Shown piece by piece: positions 11,061 to 22,568 of a stretch of DNA of 64,000 nucleotides (position 1 is its first letter; each line of letters begins with the position of its first letter). The stretch spans positions 1 through 64,000 of the forward strand of contig JAQFVV010013364.1 of the NCBI GenBank assembly GCA_028023455.1, in the 5' to 3' direction. A program made the position numbers and the translations under genes. This stretch comes from Epiperipatus broadwayi (lineage: Eukaryota; Onychophora; Udeonychophora; Euonychophora; Peripatidae). The notes beneath the pieces were generated by a model. The model was not told the DNA's origin and did not search any database. It saw only the letters and a program-made list of their open reading frames with translations.

Positions 11061-13122
11061 ATAAAGAGTGAACTATTCTCCTTGTGGGGTATAGTTAACT
11101 AGGGTCACCCATATGGTTTTCATAGAAAGGCATGACCCATTATAAAGCAAGACATGATTTACACTTGCACAACTTCCCTTAATTCACCTCACTTGATGCT
11201 CATTATGCCACAGAGTTTAAACTCAGGAAGAATGTACATGTACCCCATTTAAAGGTATGATTAGTCTGCATCTGATATGTACATTGGATATGTGTATAGT
11301 GTGATTAATTTGAAAATAGAAAAAGCAAATAACAAACAACTAATTTAATTTAATATTTAACAAATTGATTTTGATGATGATCACTACTCATAATTCTTTA
11401 TAACAAAGTGGTATACATATTTAACATTTAATGATTTTATGGGCATGATCGTCCTTCATTTGTATTCAGTAACCATTTATTAACCCATAATCACTACACA
11501 GGATGGCCATTCCCATTTCAATTTAACAAATTCGAATTTTCATCAATGTCAATTTTGAAACTATATTTTAGCAATTAACTTTTGAATGACTAAAATTCTA
11601 TAAAATCATTTGCTGTTGAGAGTTGCTTATAGATTCTGAACCCCCTCCTATTCTGGCATTATATAGATATATGATAGGACAGACCAATCATTCAAGGGTT
11701 AGTAATACATTCCAAATAAGCAATTAATAATTAATTAAACACAAAGATTGAAAAAAAAATTGTATTTGTCAAAAGTGTGAGTGCTTAATATTGTATAAGA
11801 ATAAAGTCTCAGCTTTTAAGTCAGTAGACTGATATACCATATTGGAAAGCAAGTCAGGAGACTGACCCTAAATTTTATTATTAAATGAAAAGAAAAACAA
11901 AAAAAATAGAATTGACAGCTCCCTTCCCTTTAGAATAGTCGGAGTGTGGGTGGATTGACTCTCTGTTTCAAAAGAAAGAAAATCAGTTTAACAAGCCAAA
12001 ATAAGAATTAAAAATATATAAAAATATAATCTAGCATAGTCTAACCATAGTTCAAAGTTTTGTAATCCACACTGTGAAATGGGTATCCTTGCCTTTAGGA
12101 AAGTTCCTTTGCATGAACTGAATAGTAGTCCATCAGATAGTCTTCAGTCATTCTGTGGGTTTTCATGTTGGACTCAGACTCTTTTATAAACCATCTTTCC
12201 TATGTGGAGATAACTTCATGGTCATCATGATGGTAATTTGAAATGATAATCCTATATGAAATTATGTTTCTATGATGAGCCACTTCATCCCCACAATGTT
12301 TTATAATTCGTTAGCGATACATGGTTCATTGTTTCTAGCTTATAACTTGGGTTAAAAATATAAGCTTAATATAATTAAAGTGGGTCCTTTAATCAACTTT
12401 ATGTAATTGCAATAATAGTGGTTTATGAACTTCAATATTAAGGATAGTTAATATGACAAATAAATTGATTTTAAGAATTTATCAAGTATCGTTTCTTAAT
12501 GATGTAATTTATTTGCCTTCCTTTTTCTTAAAGAGGAAAGTGTTCTATCTTGTCATGTTTTATTTTAGATCATGAATTTCAAGTTCGTGCTTTGCTTTCC
12601 TTGTTAACATCATTTTGATAATGCTGGATTAATAACAAAAAAAAAAAAACAATTTAACATTAATGATTTCTTTCTTTTGTTTTTGGAGATTTTTGATTCC
12701 TTGTGTTTAAGGGTTTGGTATACATATACATTAATATTGTTAATAATATAATTTTAATTGACAATTTTACACAAATATATTAACTTATAATCAATAATAT
12801 GTTTTTTGATTGTGTTTGTAGATTCGGTCTTTATAATGTATATGTGAGTGATAATTTTTGTGTAGTCAGTTAAATGTATCATCACAATATATATATAATT
12901 CTCAGGAGTTAATACTATATTTACATATTTCCTTGCCTTAGGTAAGCTGTAAATTGAAAAATTTTGTGAATGACAATTAAAATAATATAAAGCAATTTGA
13001 AATATGGCTTTAATAAAGAGGTATGATTGATTTAAAATCTTCATGTTTTCTCTCCAAAATGCTTAATATTAGCCTCTATATATAAATTGAGATTATATAT
13101 ATATATATAAATAAATAAATAA
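11061..13122. other. AT-rich stretch, possible LTR remains then no feature
   Basis: The first few hundred bases beyond the candidate primer site are less AT-biased and could be a decayed 5' LTR, but no second copy was found to prove it. The rest, including a 96-residue minus-strand ORF at 12754-13044, resembles no known family. Confidence 0.4.
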
Positions 13123-13217
13123 ACAAAAGACTTATAAATCCAAGAAATAATATTATATTTCAACCAGAGGATTGGTTTTCATCAGAAAGAAAAAAAATAC
13201 ACAATAAAATGGCGATA
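13123..13217 (+). repeat. Inverted copy of the Penelope 5' leader
   Basis: This segment matches the reverse complement of 15517-15612 over about 95 bp. It includes the block ACTTATAAATCCAAGAAATA, the CCAGAGGA motif and the start context ATGGCRATAA. It carries only the leader and the first codons of a plus-strand Penelope copy. Sequence after 13220 no longer matches. Confidence 0.85.
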
Positions 13218-13699
13218 ATCCAGAATTACAGATATGATAAAAGACTATAAATTTAACAACCCCCACCCCCGATTGGTCATAAAATCTAACACAAAATATC
13301 TACCCGATCAATGACAAAATTCAAACAAAAAAAACTACATTTCCTCATAATCAAGCTTAAATTCTATTCAAATTGAAATAATAAATAAAAAAATAAAAAA
13401 TCCAAAATTAAAATATACATATGTGCATACATACAAAATTAGACTATGCACACATACAAAAATAGCTGTATTCACATTAATATTCATTAAAAACTAAAAT
13501 ACTTATAAATATTAATCAAAAATTATAGTTAGTGCAAAGTACAATTATTTATAATAATTAATTATTTACCTACATACCAATTAAACACAGATACTAAACA
13601 TCCATATAACCAATTTTTACATAAAAAATCTCATATAAGAAAATTTTCAAATAAAAAAACACATATAAAAATTATTTAGGAGATCAGATAACCCAAAGA

Positions 13700-14210
13700 T
13701 GTAATAGTTCCAATGTTTAAATTCAATCCATGTGGGTCTAAGGTCTTGAATTTAAAAATAAAAAACTCTCCTTTTGTTTCCTCTCCCTCGTAGAAGAAAA
13801 ACCTTCATAAAGAATTACTACTCTTAAATCATCAATTGAATGGTTCGGTACCAGTCTATCGTTATTCTTACGCAAAATGTCAACAATTTGCTGACTCACC
13901 TATATACTGGTTTAAACATCTACTATACTCTATCAAATACATCAAATTAACACTTTTACATGTAACATAATTAGGAATATACCATTTAAAATTATGATTC
14001 TTAGTACTAAAGACCACTTTTGTCACAACGATATGTTTACATATAAAACATCTTTTATCCTCACATGGATAACATAATTTTTCCTGTACAGAACTACTAA
14101 TAAAATTTGTTTTGACAAGTATATTTCTAAGTGATCTATGTTTTCAATATACAACCTTAGGTGGATCAAAAAAAATAGATTTTAAATAATCTGTGGAGTG
14201 TAATATGTTA
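13700..14210 (-). pseudogene. Penelope GIY-YIG endonuclease domain
   Basis: Minus-strand frames show the Penelope C-terminal signature. A LRNILVKTNF-like block is followed by a zinc-binding CYPCEDKRCFICK motif, a TCKSVNLMYLIEY block (the GIY strand), QYIGES (the YIG strand), LVPNHF-like remains, and a terminal PHGLN near 13740. Stops and at least one frameshift occur, for instance just after QYIGES. In live elements this domain nicks target DNA to prime reverse transcription. It follows the RT on the same strand. Confidence 0.75.
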
Positions 14211-14280
14211 AAATGTTTCATCAATATCCAGTTAATATTAGGTAAATCTTTATTAAAAGTAAGAACTAATGGTGGAACAT

Positions 14281-14697
14281 CTAATTGTTTTTTACTCTTT
14301 TTAGATAAAAGAAGTTTCTATCAATTAAAGAAGATCTCCTTACTGCATTATCCAACAGTGTCTTAGGATACCCCATATTGACCAATCTATTATATAAAAT
14401 ACTATTATTTTGTTGAAGAAGTTTCTCATCATTACAAATCCTCTTCATTCTTAAAAATTGACTATAAGAAATATTAGCCTTTAAGTGTTTAGGATGGTTA
14501 CTATAAAAATGTAGATAGCGGTTATTATTAGTTGGCTTCCTGTATAGAGTAGTAGTAAGAACTCTATTAGTGTAAGTAATTTCAACATCAAGAAAATGAG
14601 CAATTGATTTTGAAAAGTTCATTGTGAAATTAATATTTTTATTAAAATTATTTAAATAACTTAAAAAATTATGAAGTTCACCTTCATTATGTGGCAC
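14281..14697 (-). pseudogene. Penelope RT C-terminal segment
   Basis: A 138-residue open frame directly after the YIDD motif. It contains NNINFTMNFSKSIAHFLDVEI, TTLYRKPTNNNRYLHFYSNHPKHL and a NMGYPKTLLDNAV block. These match the RT thumb and the RKPTxxxRYLHxxSxHP signature conserved across Penelope-like elements. The frame is open but joined to the YIDD block only through a frameshift near 14700. Confidence 0.85.
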
Positions 14698-15012
14698 ATC
14701 ATGAAAATGTCATCTATATATCTAAGCCAAGTATGAGGTTTCAGTCTAGCATTATCAAGTAAGTATAGAGGATTCTAGTTTTGACATAAAAATATTCGCA
14801 TAACTTGGTGCCATCTTTGTACCCATTGCAGTACCTTGTTTCTGTAAATAGTATCTAGAATCAAAAGTAAATTTCTTAAAACCAAATATATTAATTCAAC
14901 CATAGTAGTAATAAGATCATGATCATACTTTCTATCTTGTAAAGCACATTTAATAGCCCATCTCCATTATCATGAGATATATTTGTGTATAGTGATACAA
15001 TATCCAAAGTAA
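14698..15012 (-). pseudogene. Penelope RT catalytic core, frameshifted
   Basis: Minus-strand frames give LVTLDIVSLYTNIS (motif A with catalytic Asp), then [20 protein letters not shown] (motif B), then WLRYIDDIFM with the YIDD active site at about 14709-14720. The three motifs lie in different frames, so small indels separate them. This joins the two flanking open frames into one RT domain. Confidence 0.8.
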
Positions 15013-15525
15013 CTAAAAACAATCATCTGGTAATTCAGATTTAATATTCTCTAACACACAAAGAAAATGAGTAGTATCTTTAACATAAGAATTAAATGAT
15101 GGTGGAATAAATTTAATAAAATTATGAACATATGCTGAAATATTTTCTGTAGGACTACCAATACTAGCTACAATAGGTCTGCCTGGACAACCTGGTTTAT
15201 GAATCTTTGGCAAAATATAAAAATTACTAGGATGGATTTTGGTTGGTACTAAAAAGTTATATACATTATTATTTATAAGAACCCTTGAACTCATATCTTT
15301 TAAACTAAAAATTATACCCTTGAATAATGAATTAACAGTGGTTAGTGAAATAGGCTCATAAAAAATTTTATCATCTAAAAGCTCCAGAGCTTTTTTAACA
15401 TATTCATCTTTATTCATAATTATGATTGATCCACCTTTGTCAGCTGGTTTTATAATAATATCCTGTCTTTTCACTAAATTGTGTAATGCATTCATCTCTT
15501 TCAGTGTAATTTTTGTTATTGCCAT
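15013..15525 (-). pseudogene. Penelope RT N-terminal segment
   Basis: A 170-residue open frame beginning MAITKITLKEM. It contains KPADKGGSIIIM at residues 26-37 and FYILPKIHKPGCPGRPIV near residues 102-119, followed by ASIGSPTENIS. These are conserved N-terminal motifs of Penelope-like RTs. The Met at 15525 is supported as the natural start because the same start context is preserved in the inverted leader copy at 13123-13217. The frame runs open up to the motif A region. Confidence 0.9.
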
Positions 15526-15640
15526 TTTACTGTGTATTTTTTTTCCTTTTTGATTAAAACCAGTCCTCTGGTTGAAATATATTGCTATTTCTTGGATTTA
15601 TAAGTCTTTTGTTGTTTTTATATGTATTTCCTTTGGTTAG

Positions 15641-15642
<2 letters not shown>

Positions 15643-15704
<62 letters not shown>
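15643..15704. repeat. (TA)n microsatellite beside Penelope 5' end
   Basis: About 62 bp of perfect TA repeats, starting 21 bp beyond the last Penelope leader match. Confidence 0.97.
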
Positions 15705-15706
<2 letters not shown>

Positions 15707-16261
15707 GAATACAAATCAATGCTAGAAAGTTTCAACAACACTCTCTGTAATGTAAATCATGCAACATATGTAATTTCATGATTAAGATTTTGTGGTTTTA
15801 AATATAGGTAGCACTGTTGAAACTTTGTAGCACTCATTTATATTCATTTACTATATCTGAGTTTCATGTACCATTATACAGTGTTTATTTTTTCATATAA
15901 ATATATTTACAGTTTCACAATCACATGAGTTGGATTCCAGGGAGATAAAACAAGTACCTTAGAAATATCAATCAATTAGCCTTGACTAATAACAGTTCCC
16001 ACATGTATTATACAAGAATAATACATTCAAGCTGATTTCCATTCTGTGCATTAAAAGTATAATATACTTTATTGTAATATAATACTTTTAATAAAAGTTT
16101 TGAATAAAAATATTTAGTGTGTGGAGTTATTCATTCACAATTACTTAAATAGAAATATCACTTTACCTAGAACAATAGCTAATATGAGCCGATTGCCCAG
16201 ATCAAGTCAGGCTGATTGTATTCAAAAGATGGATCATCAGGTGTATGTGATATATTCAATG
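15705..16261. other. AT-rich spacer, nothing recognised
   Basis: No coding or RNA feature was recognised between the TA run and the RTE 3' tail. Confidence 0.5.
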
Positions 16262-18140
16262 TCATCATCATCATCATCAACCATTATTAATCCACTGCAG
16301 GATAAAAGTCTCTCCAAGTTCAATCCATCTTCTCCAATCTTTAGTTTCTCTTCTCCACATTACCCCTGCACACTTTCTTATTTCATCCATCCATCTTATA
16401 TGTAGTCTCTTTCTGGGTCTTTTGCAATCTTTTGGAATCCAGTTTAAGATTTCAATTGTCAATCTATTATCATCTCTTCTAGAAATATGTCCAGCCCAAC
16501 CCCACATCAGTTTTTTAATGTTTTCAATGAGATCAGTAACACCTGTTTGTTCTCTTACCCATATATGGTGTTTTCAATCTCTTCTTGTTATTTCTAACAT
16601 GCATCTCTCTGTGTTTGTTTGACTGTTCTGAATACTCTGTATTGCTCTTCTATTAACCTCAGATCCATAAGTAAAAACTTATAAAATACATTTATTAAAA
16701 ACCTACCTTTTTAAGCACATAGGCATATTTCCTTTTAGTATCACGTTATTTCTATCAAAAACACTCAAACCAAGTTTAATTCTATGATTAATTTCATCCA
16801 TTATGTTTCCATCTGTATTAATAATCTGACCAACATATTTGTAGCTGTTAACTTCTTTTAACTCATCATAATCAATCTTATTTTCATATTTTTAAAAAAT
16901 CCATTGAACATTACTTTAATCTTTTTAACATTTATCTTTAGTCCTACTTTTCTACTTTCATCTGATAACTCCTGCAACATTTCCTGCATATCTAAAGCAT
17001 TATTTGCAAAAACAACTACATCATCTGAAAAATCTAAATGACTTAAAATAAACTTCCATTTACTTTCACTTCTTTAGCTTCCCATTTTAATCCACAAAAT
17101 ACTTCTTGCAACACTGCTGTAAAAAGTTTTGGAGATATGGAGTCACTCTGTCTTACACCCTTCTCAATGTTGACTTTCCTAGTATCATTATATAATATAA
17201 TTGTTGCTGTTGCATTTTATAAATATTCTTTATAATATGACAATATACTGCATCTATATCTTGATGATGCCATGCTTTAATCACTGAAGAAATGTTTATA
17301 GAATCAAAGACATTTTCATAATCTACAAATCCAAAGCATAATGACAACTCATATTCATTTGTACTTTCTATAACTTCTTTCAATACCTGGATATTATCAA
17401 TTCTACTAAAACCACTTTTAAGTCCAGCTTGTTCTCTTGGTTGGTGGAAATCCAATGTTCTCTGTAGATGAGTTGTAATTATCTTGGTAAAAAAATTTGT
17501 ATCAAACTGATAAAAGGCTGGTAGGTCTGTAATTTCTAATATCTTCTTTATCCCCTTTTTAAAATATTAATACTGCATTCTTCCAATCATCAGGTACATC
17601 TTTATCATTTGGACATTTGTTATGTAACTTTGCTAAACAAATTCCTATTTCTTCATCTACTTGTTTCAATATATCAATTATAATTCCATCATTACTTGGA
17701 ACCTTTTCTTTTTTCATAAATTTAATTGCATGTCTCACTTTTTCATTTAAAATTCTAGGAAATTTGGAAGATATAATAGATATAGGAGGTACTTGTTCTT
17801 TATTACTATATAATTCTTGATAGAAGTCTTCTACCTATTTCATGATATCATCTTTATTTTTAGTAATAATTCCATCTTTTTTCTTATTGCAGATATAAAT
17901 TTCCTACCAATACCAATATGTTGTTTTATACTCTTGAGACTTTTATTCTCTTCTACAGCTTTTCTTGCTTGTTCACAGTTATACTTTCTTATATCAATTT
18001 CAATTCTTTTCCACACTATTTTACAAAATTCAAAGTATTCAATCCTAATGCATTATTTTTGTATATCTTCATATTTCTTCTTTTCTTCATGTTTCTCTAG
18101 TGTCAATAGAAATTTTATTGGTCAACTGCAACAAATATAG
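16262..18140 (-). pseudogene. RTE-clade LINE copy A, RT and C-terminal part
   Basis: On the minus strand this is the 3' part of an RTE-type non-LTR retrotransposon ORF. Around 17455-17153 a 100-residue open frame covers the RT fingers/palm (QPREQAGLKSGFS, VDYENVFDS). Near 17045 the catalytic box reads FSDD. At 16507-16277 a 76-residue open frame encodes the C-terminal WGWAGHISRRDDNR and RWMDEIRK blocks typical of RTE ORFs. The 3' end carries a (TGA)n tail (16262-16280), as in RTE elements. Many frameshifts. Its 5' part continues beyond an insertion, at 20060-21180. Confidence 0.85.
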
Positions 18141-18160
18141 TTGGTAGAAAAAAGCAGTAA

Positions 18161-18638
18161 TTGACCAATAAAATTTCTACTGAGACTAGAGAATTTATGA
18201 AGAAAAGAAGGAATATGAAGATATACAAAAATGATGCATTAAAAAGAATTGATTATCACGAATTTTGTAAAATGGTGCGGAAAAGAATTGAAAATGATAT
18301 AAGAAAGTATAACTGTGAACTAGCAAGGAAAGCTGTAGAAGAAAATAAAAGTCTTAAGAATGTAAAACAACATTTTGGTATTGGTAGGAAATTTATATCT
18401 GCAATAAGAAAAAAAAGATGGAATTATTACTAAAAAGAGAGATGACATCATGAAATTGGTAGAAGATTTTTATCAAGAATTATATAGTAATAAAGAACAA
18501 GTACCTCCTATATCTATTACATCTTCTGAATTGCCCAGAATTTTAAATGAAGAAGTGAGACATGCAATTAAATGTATGAAGAAAGGAAAGGCTCCAGGTA
18601 ATGATGGAATTAGGCTCCAGGTAATGATGGAATTATAA
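18161..18638 (+). pseudogene. RTE copy B linker and RT N-terminal region
   Basis: Two open frames (18161-18433, 90 residues; 18450-18638, 62 residues) cover the basic linker (NCELARKAVEENKSLKNVKQ) and the start of the RT. The latter includes MKKGKAPGNDGIRLQVMMEL, matching the KxxKAxGxDGI motif at the N-terminus of LINE RTs. The GATGGAATTA region is duplicated locally (18599-18634). Related sequence recurs at 60895-61240. Stops and a shift separate the two frames. Confidence 0.75.
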
Positions 18639-18865
18639 TTGATATATTAAAAGAAGCAAGTGAAGAAATAGAATTTTTTTTAGCAAAGTTATATACCAAA
18701 TGTCTAAATGATAAAGATGTACTGGATGATTGGTAGAATGCAGTAATAATATTAATATTTAAAAAGGGCGATAAAGAAGATATTAGAAATTACAGACCTA
18801 TCCGCCTTTTATCAGTTTTATATAAAATTTTTACCAAGATAATTACATCTCATCTACAGAGAATA

Positions 18866-19411
18866 TTGGATTTTTACCAACCGAGAGAACAAGCTGGATT
18901 TAAAAGTGGTTTTAGTACAATAGATCATATCCAGGTGTTGAGAGAAGTTATAGAAAGGACAAATGAATATGAGTTGTCATTATGTTTTGGATTTGTAGAT
19001 TATGAAAAGGCATTTGATTCTATAAACATTTCTTCAGTGATTAAAGCATTGGATCATCAAGGTATAGATCCAGGATATTGTCATATTTTAAAGAATATTT
19101 ATAAAAATGCAACAGCAACAATTAGATTACATAATGAGACTGGAGAAGTCAACATTGAGAAAGGTGTACGACAAGGTGACTCCATATCTCCAAAACCTTT
19201 TACAGCAGTGCTGCAAGAAGTATTAAAATGGGAAACTAAAGAAGTGAAAGTAAATGGAGATTATTTAAGTCATTTAGATTTCACAGATGATGTAGTTGTT
19301 TTTGCAAATAATGCTTCAGAGCTGCAGGATATGTTGCAGAAATTATCAGATGAAAGTAGGAATGTAGAACTAAAGACAAATGTTAAAAAGACTAAAGTAA
19401 TGTTTAATTGA
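18866..19411 (+). pseudogene. RTE copy B reverse transcriptase core
   Basis: A 181-residue open frame with the RT palm. It contains QPREQAGFKSGFSTIDHI at residues 5-22, motif A as FVDYEKAFDS (residues 43-52), motif B as GVRQGDSISPKPF (100-112) and the active-site box FTDDVVVFA (139-147). The usual FADD is FTDD here and the motif B Pro after GD is Ser, but the catalytic Asp residues remain. The frame stops before the thumb. A frameshift of a few bases leads into the next ORF at 19424. In live RTE elements this enzyme copies element RNA at the nicked target. Confidence 0.9.
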
Positions 19412-19423
19412 TTTGCTCAAAAT

Positions 19424-20044
19424 ATGAAAATAAAGATTGATTATGATGAATTAGAAGAAGTTAACAGTTACAAATATCTTGGTCAGATTATTAATACAGA
19501 TGGAAACATAATGGAGGAAATTAATCATAGAATTAAACTTGGTTGGGGTGCTTTTTGTAGAAATAATTTGATACTAAAAGGGAATATGCCTATGTGTTTG
19601 AAAAGGAAGGTTTTTAATAAATGTGTTTTGCCAGTTCTTACTTATGGATCTGAGACTTGGACACTTAATAGAAGAGCAATACAGAGACTTCAGACCACTC
19701 AAAGAAGTATGGAGAGATGTATGTTGGGAGTAACAAGAAGAGATCAAAAACACAATGTATGGGTAAGAGAACAAACAGGTGTTACTGACCTCATTGAAAA
19801 AATTAAAAGATTGAAGTGGAGTTGGGCTGGACATATTGCTAGAAGAGATGATAATAGATGGACAATTGAAATTTTAAACCGGATTCCAAGAGATTGTAAA
19901 AGACCCAGAAAGAGACCACATATGATATGGATGGATGAAATAAGAAAGTGTGTAGGGGTGATGTGGAGAAGAGAATCTAAAGATCAGAGAAGATGGATTA
20001 AACTTGGAGAGACCTTCATCCTGCACTGGATTGATAATGGTTGA
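19424..20044 (+). pseudogene. RTE copy B C-terminal region
   Basis: A 206-residue open frame with the conserved RTE tail: YKYLGQIINTDG near residue 17, CVLPVLTYGSETWTLNRRAI near 67-86, MLGVTRRDQK, then WAGHIARRDDNRWT and WMDEIRKCVGVMWRR toward the end, closing with FILHWIDNG. This C-terminal block is typical of RTE/BovB-like ORFs. The stop lies just before the (GAT)n tail. It continues the RT ORF that ends at 19411 after a small gap, so one ancestral ORF is inferred. Confidence 0.9.
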
Positions 20045-20059
20045 TAATGATGATGATGA

Positions 20060-21180
20060 TCTTTGTTGCAGTTTTTAAAAGTGTATCATTTTTGTATATT
20101 TTCCTTGTTTCTTCTTTTTTTCATGTTTCTCTAGTCTCAATAGAAATTTTATTGGTCAATTGCTGCTTTTTTTTTATCATCTATCTTTGTTGCAGTTTTT
20201 AAAAGTGTATCAGTTATTTTCTTATTAATACCATTCAAATCTGAATCATGTTCAAAATCTATTAACACTTGAAACACATTTGTAGTTTTAATTTAAATTT
20301 ATTAGAATGTTTCTGAAGATTAGGCATATCAATTGTAAATATTGTTTTTTTTAAAATAATTGTTGTCTCTCTAGTTTGGCATTAACACATATCTTACATC
20401 TTACTAAATGGTGATCACTTCCCATGTTAAATTTATTAAGAACATTACAATCTGAAATATGTATGGTCTGTTACTCATAATCCCATTCTACTGTACCTTC
20501 ATTTGGATACTTCCATATCCATTTCCTTTTAACTTTTTTCTCAAAAAAAAAATTCATAATATAAAGTTTTTATTTTTCTGAAAACTCTACAAGTCTATAT
20601 CCTCTCTCATTTCTATTACCATAACCAAAATTACCTAGAGCACTTTCATCTTTCATTTGTTTACCATTTTTAGCATTAAAATCTCCCATAACAATTTGAA
20701 AATGTTGTTTGCTCTTATCAAAAGTCATTTGTACATCCATATAAAAATCTTCTACTACTTCATCACTATGAGAACTTGTTGGGGCATAAACCTGAATTAT
20801 CTCCATTTGGTATCTGCTATTAAGTTTTAAAACTAATCTTGCCTCTCTGTCCAATACACCATCAATCTGCACAGTGTTGTTCTTCCAATTTTTATTTATA
20901 ATGAATCCTACTCCATTTGTATTTCCATTATTTGTTCCTTTGTAGCAGAGTACATTTCCACTTTTTAAATCAATTGTCTTTTTACCATTTTTTCTAACTT
21001 TACAAGGAACAATAATGACCCATTTAATATAAGACAGTTCTTTTAATTCTTGCAAGCCTGGGTTCACAATCACGGGATTCTTAGCACCCTTCACCTTCGG
21101 TCACCAACTGCTCCCTTGGTTGATGACTTTACAGCCTCCTGGGAATAAGGGCCATGATTTATTCTTGTCTGTCATGATTG
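20060..21180 (-). mobile_element. RTE copy A, 5' endonuclease half
   Basis: The minus-strand continuation of copy A upstream of the inserted copy B. It holds the endonuclease ORF (21094-20570), a decayed linker with YPNEGTVEWDYE and VLNKFNMGSDHH blocks (20560-20400), and AT-rich linker down to 20060. A 28-bp block (CTTTGTTGCAGTTTTTAAAA onward) occurs twice, at 20062 and 20187, marking a 126-bp tandem duplication at the junction with copy B. Confidence 0.8.
20570..21094 (-). pseudogene. RTE apurinic-type endonuclease domain
   Basis: A 174-residue open frame of the exonuclease-endonuclease-phosphatase fold used by LINEs to nick target DNA. Visible motifs are LKELSYIKWVI near residue 17, GVGFIINKNW (61-70), QVYAPTSSHSDE (101-112) and VMGDFNAKNG (135-144) with the catalytic Asp/Asn. 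The catalytic Glu expected in a GLSETK-type motif is replaced by Lys (VPCKVRKNG, 29-37), so this copy is probably inactive. The frame is open from a Met but also continues upstream in sense, so the true start is uncertain. Domain limits fit the RTE family. Confidence 0.85.
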
Positions 21181-21501
21181 TATATATCTACTGGAAAAAT
21201 ATTTATCATTTACATTCATTCTGCTTTATCAAGTAACTGAGAAGAAAGACAATGATGTTTCCTGATCTTAAACTCAGATGTAAAAAACCAATAAACTCAT
21301 CACAGAGGCTAATGCCTGTTGATGAGCAGCTCATCCATGTTTGTATACTATATAAATAATCACATAGTACTAACAGCTGCACTGACAATAACATATGGAG
21401 TAGAAATTAGGAATTTGCCCTTCTTGGTACCTTTATGGCCTCCAAGAGGAATCAAAAGGTCTCCTTTCAGTTAATAGCAAACTCCTTTCTGCAGCCATAT
21501 T

Positions 21502-21546
<45 letters not shown>

Positions 21547-22532
21547 GGCATTTAAACATATGTAATAAAATGTTCTAAATAGCTAGTCATTAATATGAAT
21601 GCAAACTAAAAAAAATTGACTCTACCATAATACTATATATTTTGTCCCACAGCTAGAAATTTTTCTAGGTGTCATTTTATTTTAATATGTAGCTATGGTG
21701 ATGTGCACTATATAAATTAGAAACAAAATAACTCTGTTAGAGAGTAGCAAAATATTAAAGACTATGAAGAAGATCAAATAAATACATATAGTATAACACT
21801 TATAAATAATATGCCAGGAACTGAATCTTATGATGTTTATTACTATGTATATGATTATTATGTATAATTTTATTAAACATACATTCAGATAATCAAAAAT
21901 ATGTAAACACATACTTAATATATAAACAAGTAATAAATAGTTAGTGTTAAAAAAAATCATCAGTGACCATGACATTAAACAAATTTCATCTTGTAATTGC
22001 AAATTCAGGGGGGTTTAGTGATGCAATTTCCATCGTACTAAAAAAAATAATTGAATGGCTTTATTGCTTGGGACATCATAAAAAGTTAGAGCACTGCTAA
22101 GAATAGTCTGGATCTTAAAATCGAAATTCTATGACTATCACTAAATTAACAATGCAGACCAACTCCACTCAATACATAAATACAGTTTTTGTATGATATT
22201 TAAATTATAAACATAGTGATTATATTCAAGAATGAAAAATATATATTTTTAACTATTAAATTATTGTTTATTTTAATCCAAGATATGCAATTATGTAATA
22301 TTAATACTGACTTATGCTTTGTCATTATACATTTTTAAATTCTTATGTAGATTGCAACTAATACAAATTGTAGTTCATTACTGAAACTATTTAATATTGG
22401 ATTAATGCATTTTTGAGTACTAAATATTTTTTTAAAATATATATTCCTATATAGTCATTAAAAACCAATCAACACTTAGACCATACCAATATTAATAGGA
22501 ATCAACAATTTCAAACTGTTGGCAAGGCAACC
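21181..22532. other. RTE 5' flank and AT-rich DNA
   Basis: Sequence at 21181-21500 has a more mixed base composition and may be RTE 5' leader or flanking DNA. A (TA)n run occupies 21504-21543. The remainder, including the 106-residue minus ORF at 21682-22002, is low-complexity and resembles no family. Confidence 0.5.
21504..21543. repeat. (TA)n microsatellite
   Basis: About 40 bp of pure TA repeats. Confidence 0.95.

Positions 22533-22568
<36 letters not shown>

Larger units (their letters stand above)
13123..15622 (-). mobile_element. Penelope-like element with inverted leader copy
   Basis: A nearly complete Penelope-like element on the minus strand: RT N-terminal region (15525-15013), RT core with YIDD (about 14710-14720), RT C-terminal part (14697-14281) and GIY-YIG endonuclease (about 14210-13700). 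The 5' leader and first codons (15517-15612) are repeated in inverted orientation at 13123-13217, beyond the 3' end. The copy therefore has imperfect terminal inverted repeats of about 95 bp. A (TA)n tract starts 21 bp outside its 5' side. Several frameshifts make it inactive. Confidence 0.85.
18141..20056 (+). mobile_element. RTE-clade LINE copy B, 5'-truncated, inverted within copy A
   Basis: A plus-strand copy of the same RTE family containing the linker, RT and C-terminal regions but no endonuclease. It ends in a (GAT)n tail at 20039-20059. It lies head-to-head with the 16262-18140 segment and separates it from the endonuclease half at 20060-21180. It is flanked by direct repeats of about 80 bp (18050-18130 and 20085-20165), either an unusually long target duplication or the product of conversion/recombination. 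Confidence 0.85.

Noticed and set aside
11061-11700. 5' LTR of the gypsy element
   Set aside because: No matching 3' LTR or clear TG...CA ends were found, so only the possible primer site is reported.
12754-13044. 96-residue minus-strand ORF
   Set aside because: AT-rich composition (Ile, Lys, Tyr, Asn), no motif, no neighbour to support it.
16121-18140. Several plus-strand ORFs (e.g. 17617-18140)
   Set aside because: Antisense shadows of the RTE copy A reading frame.
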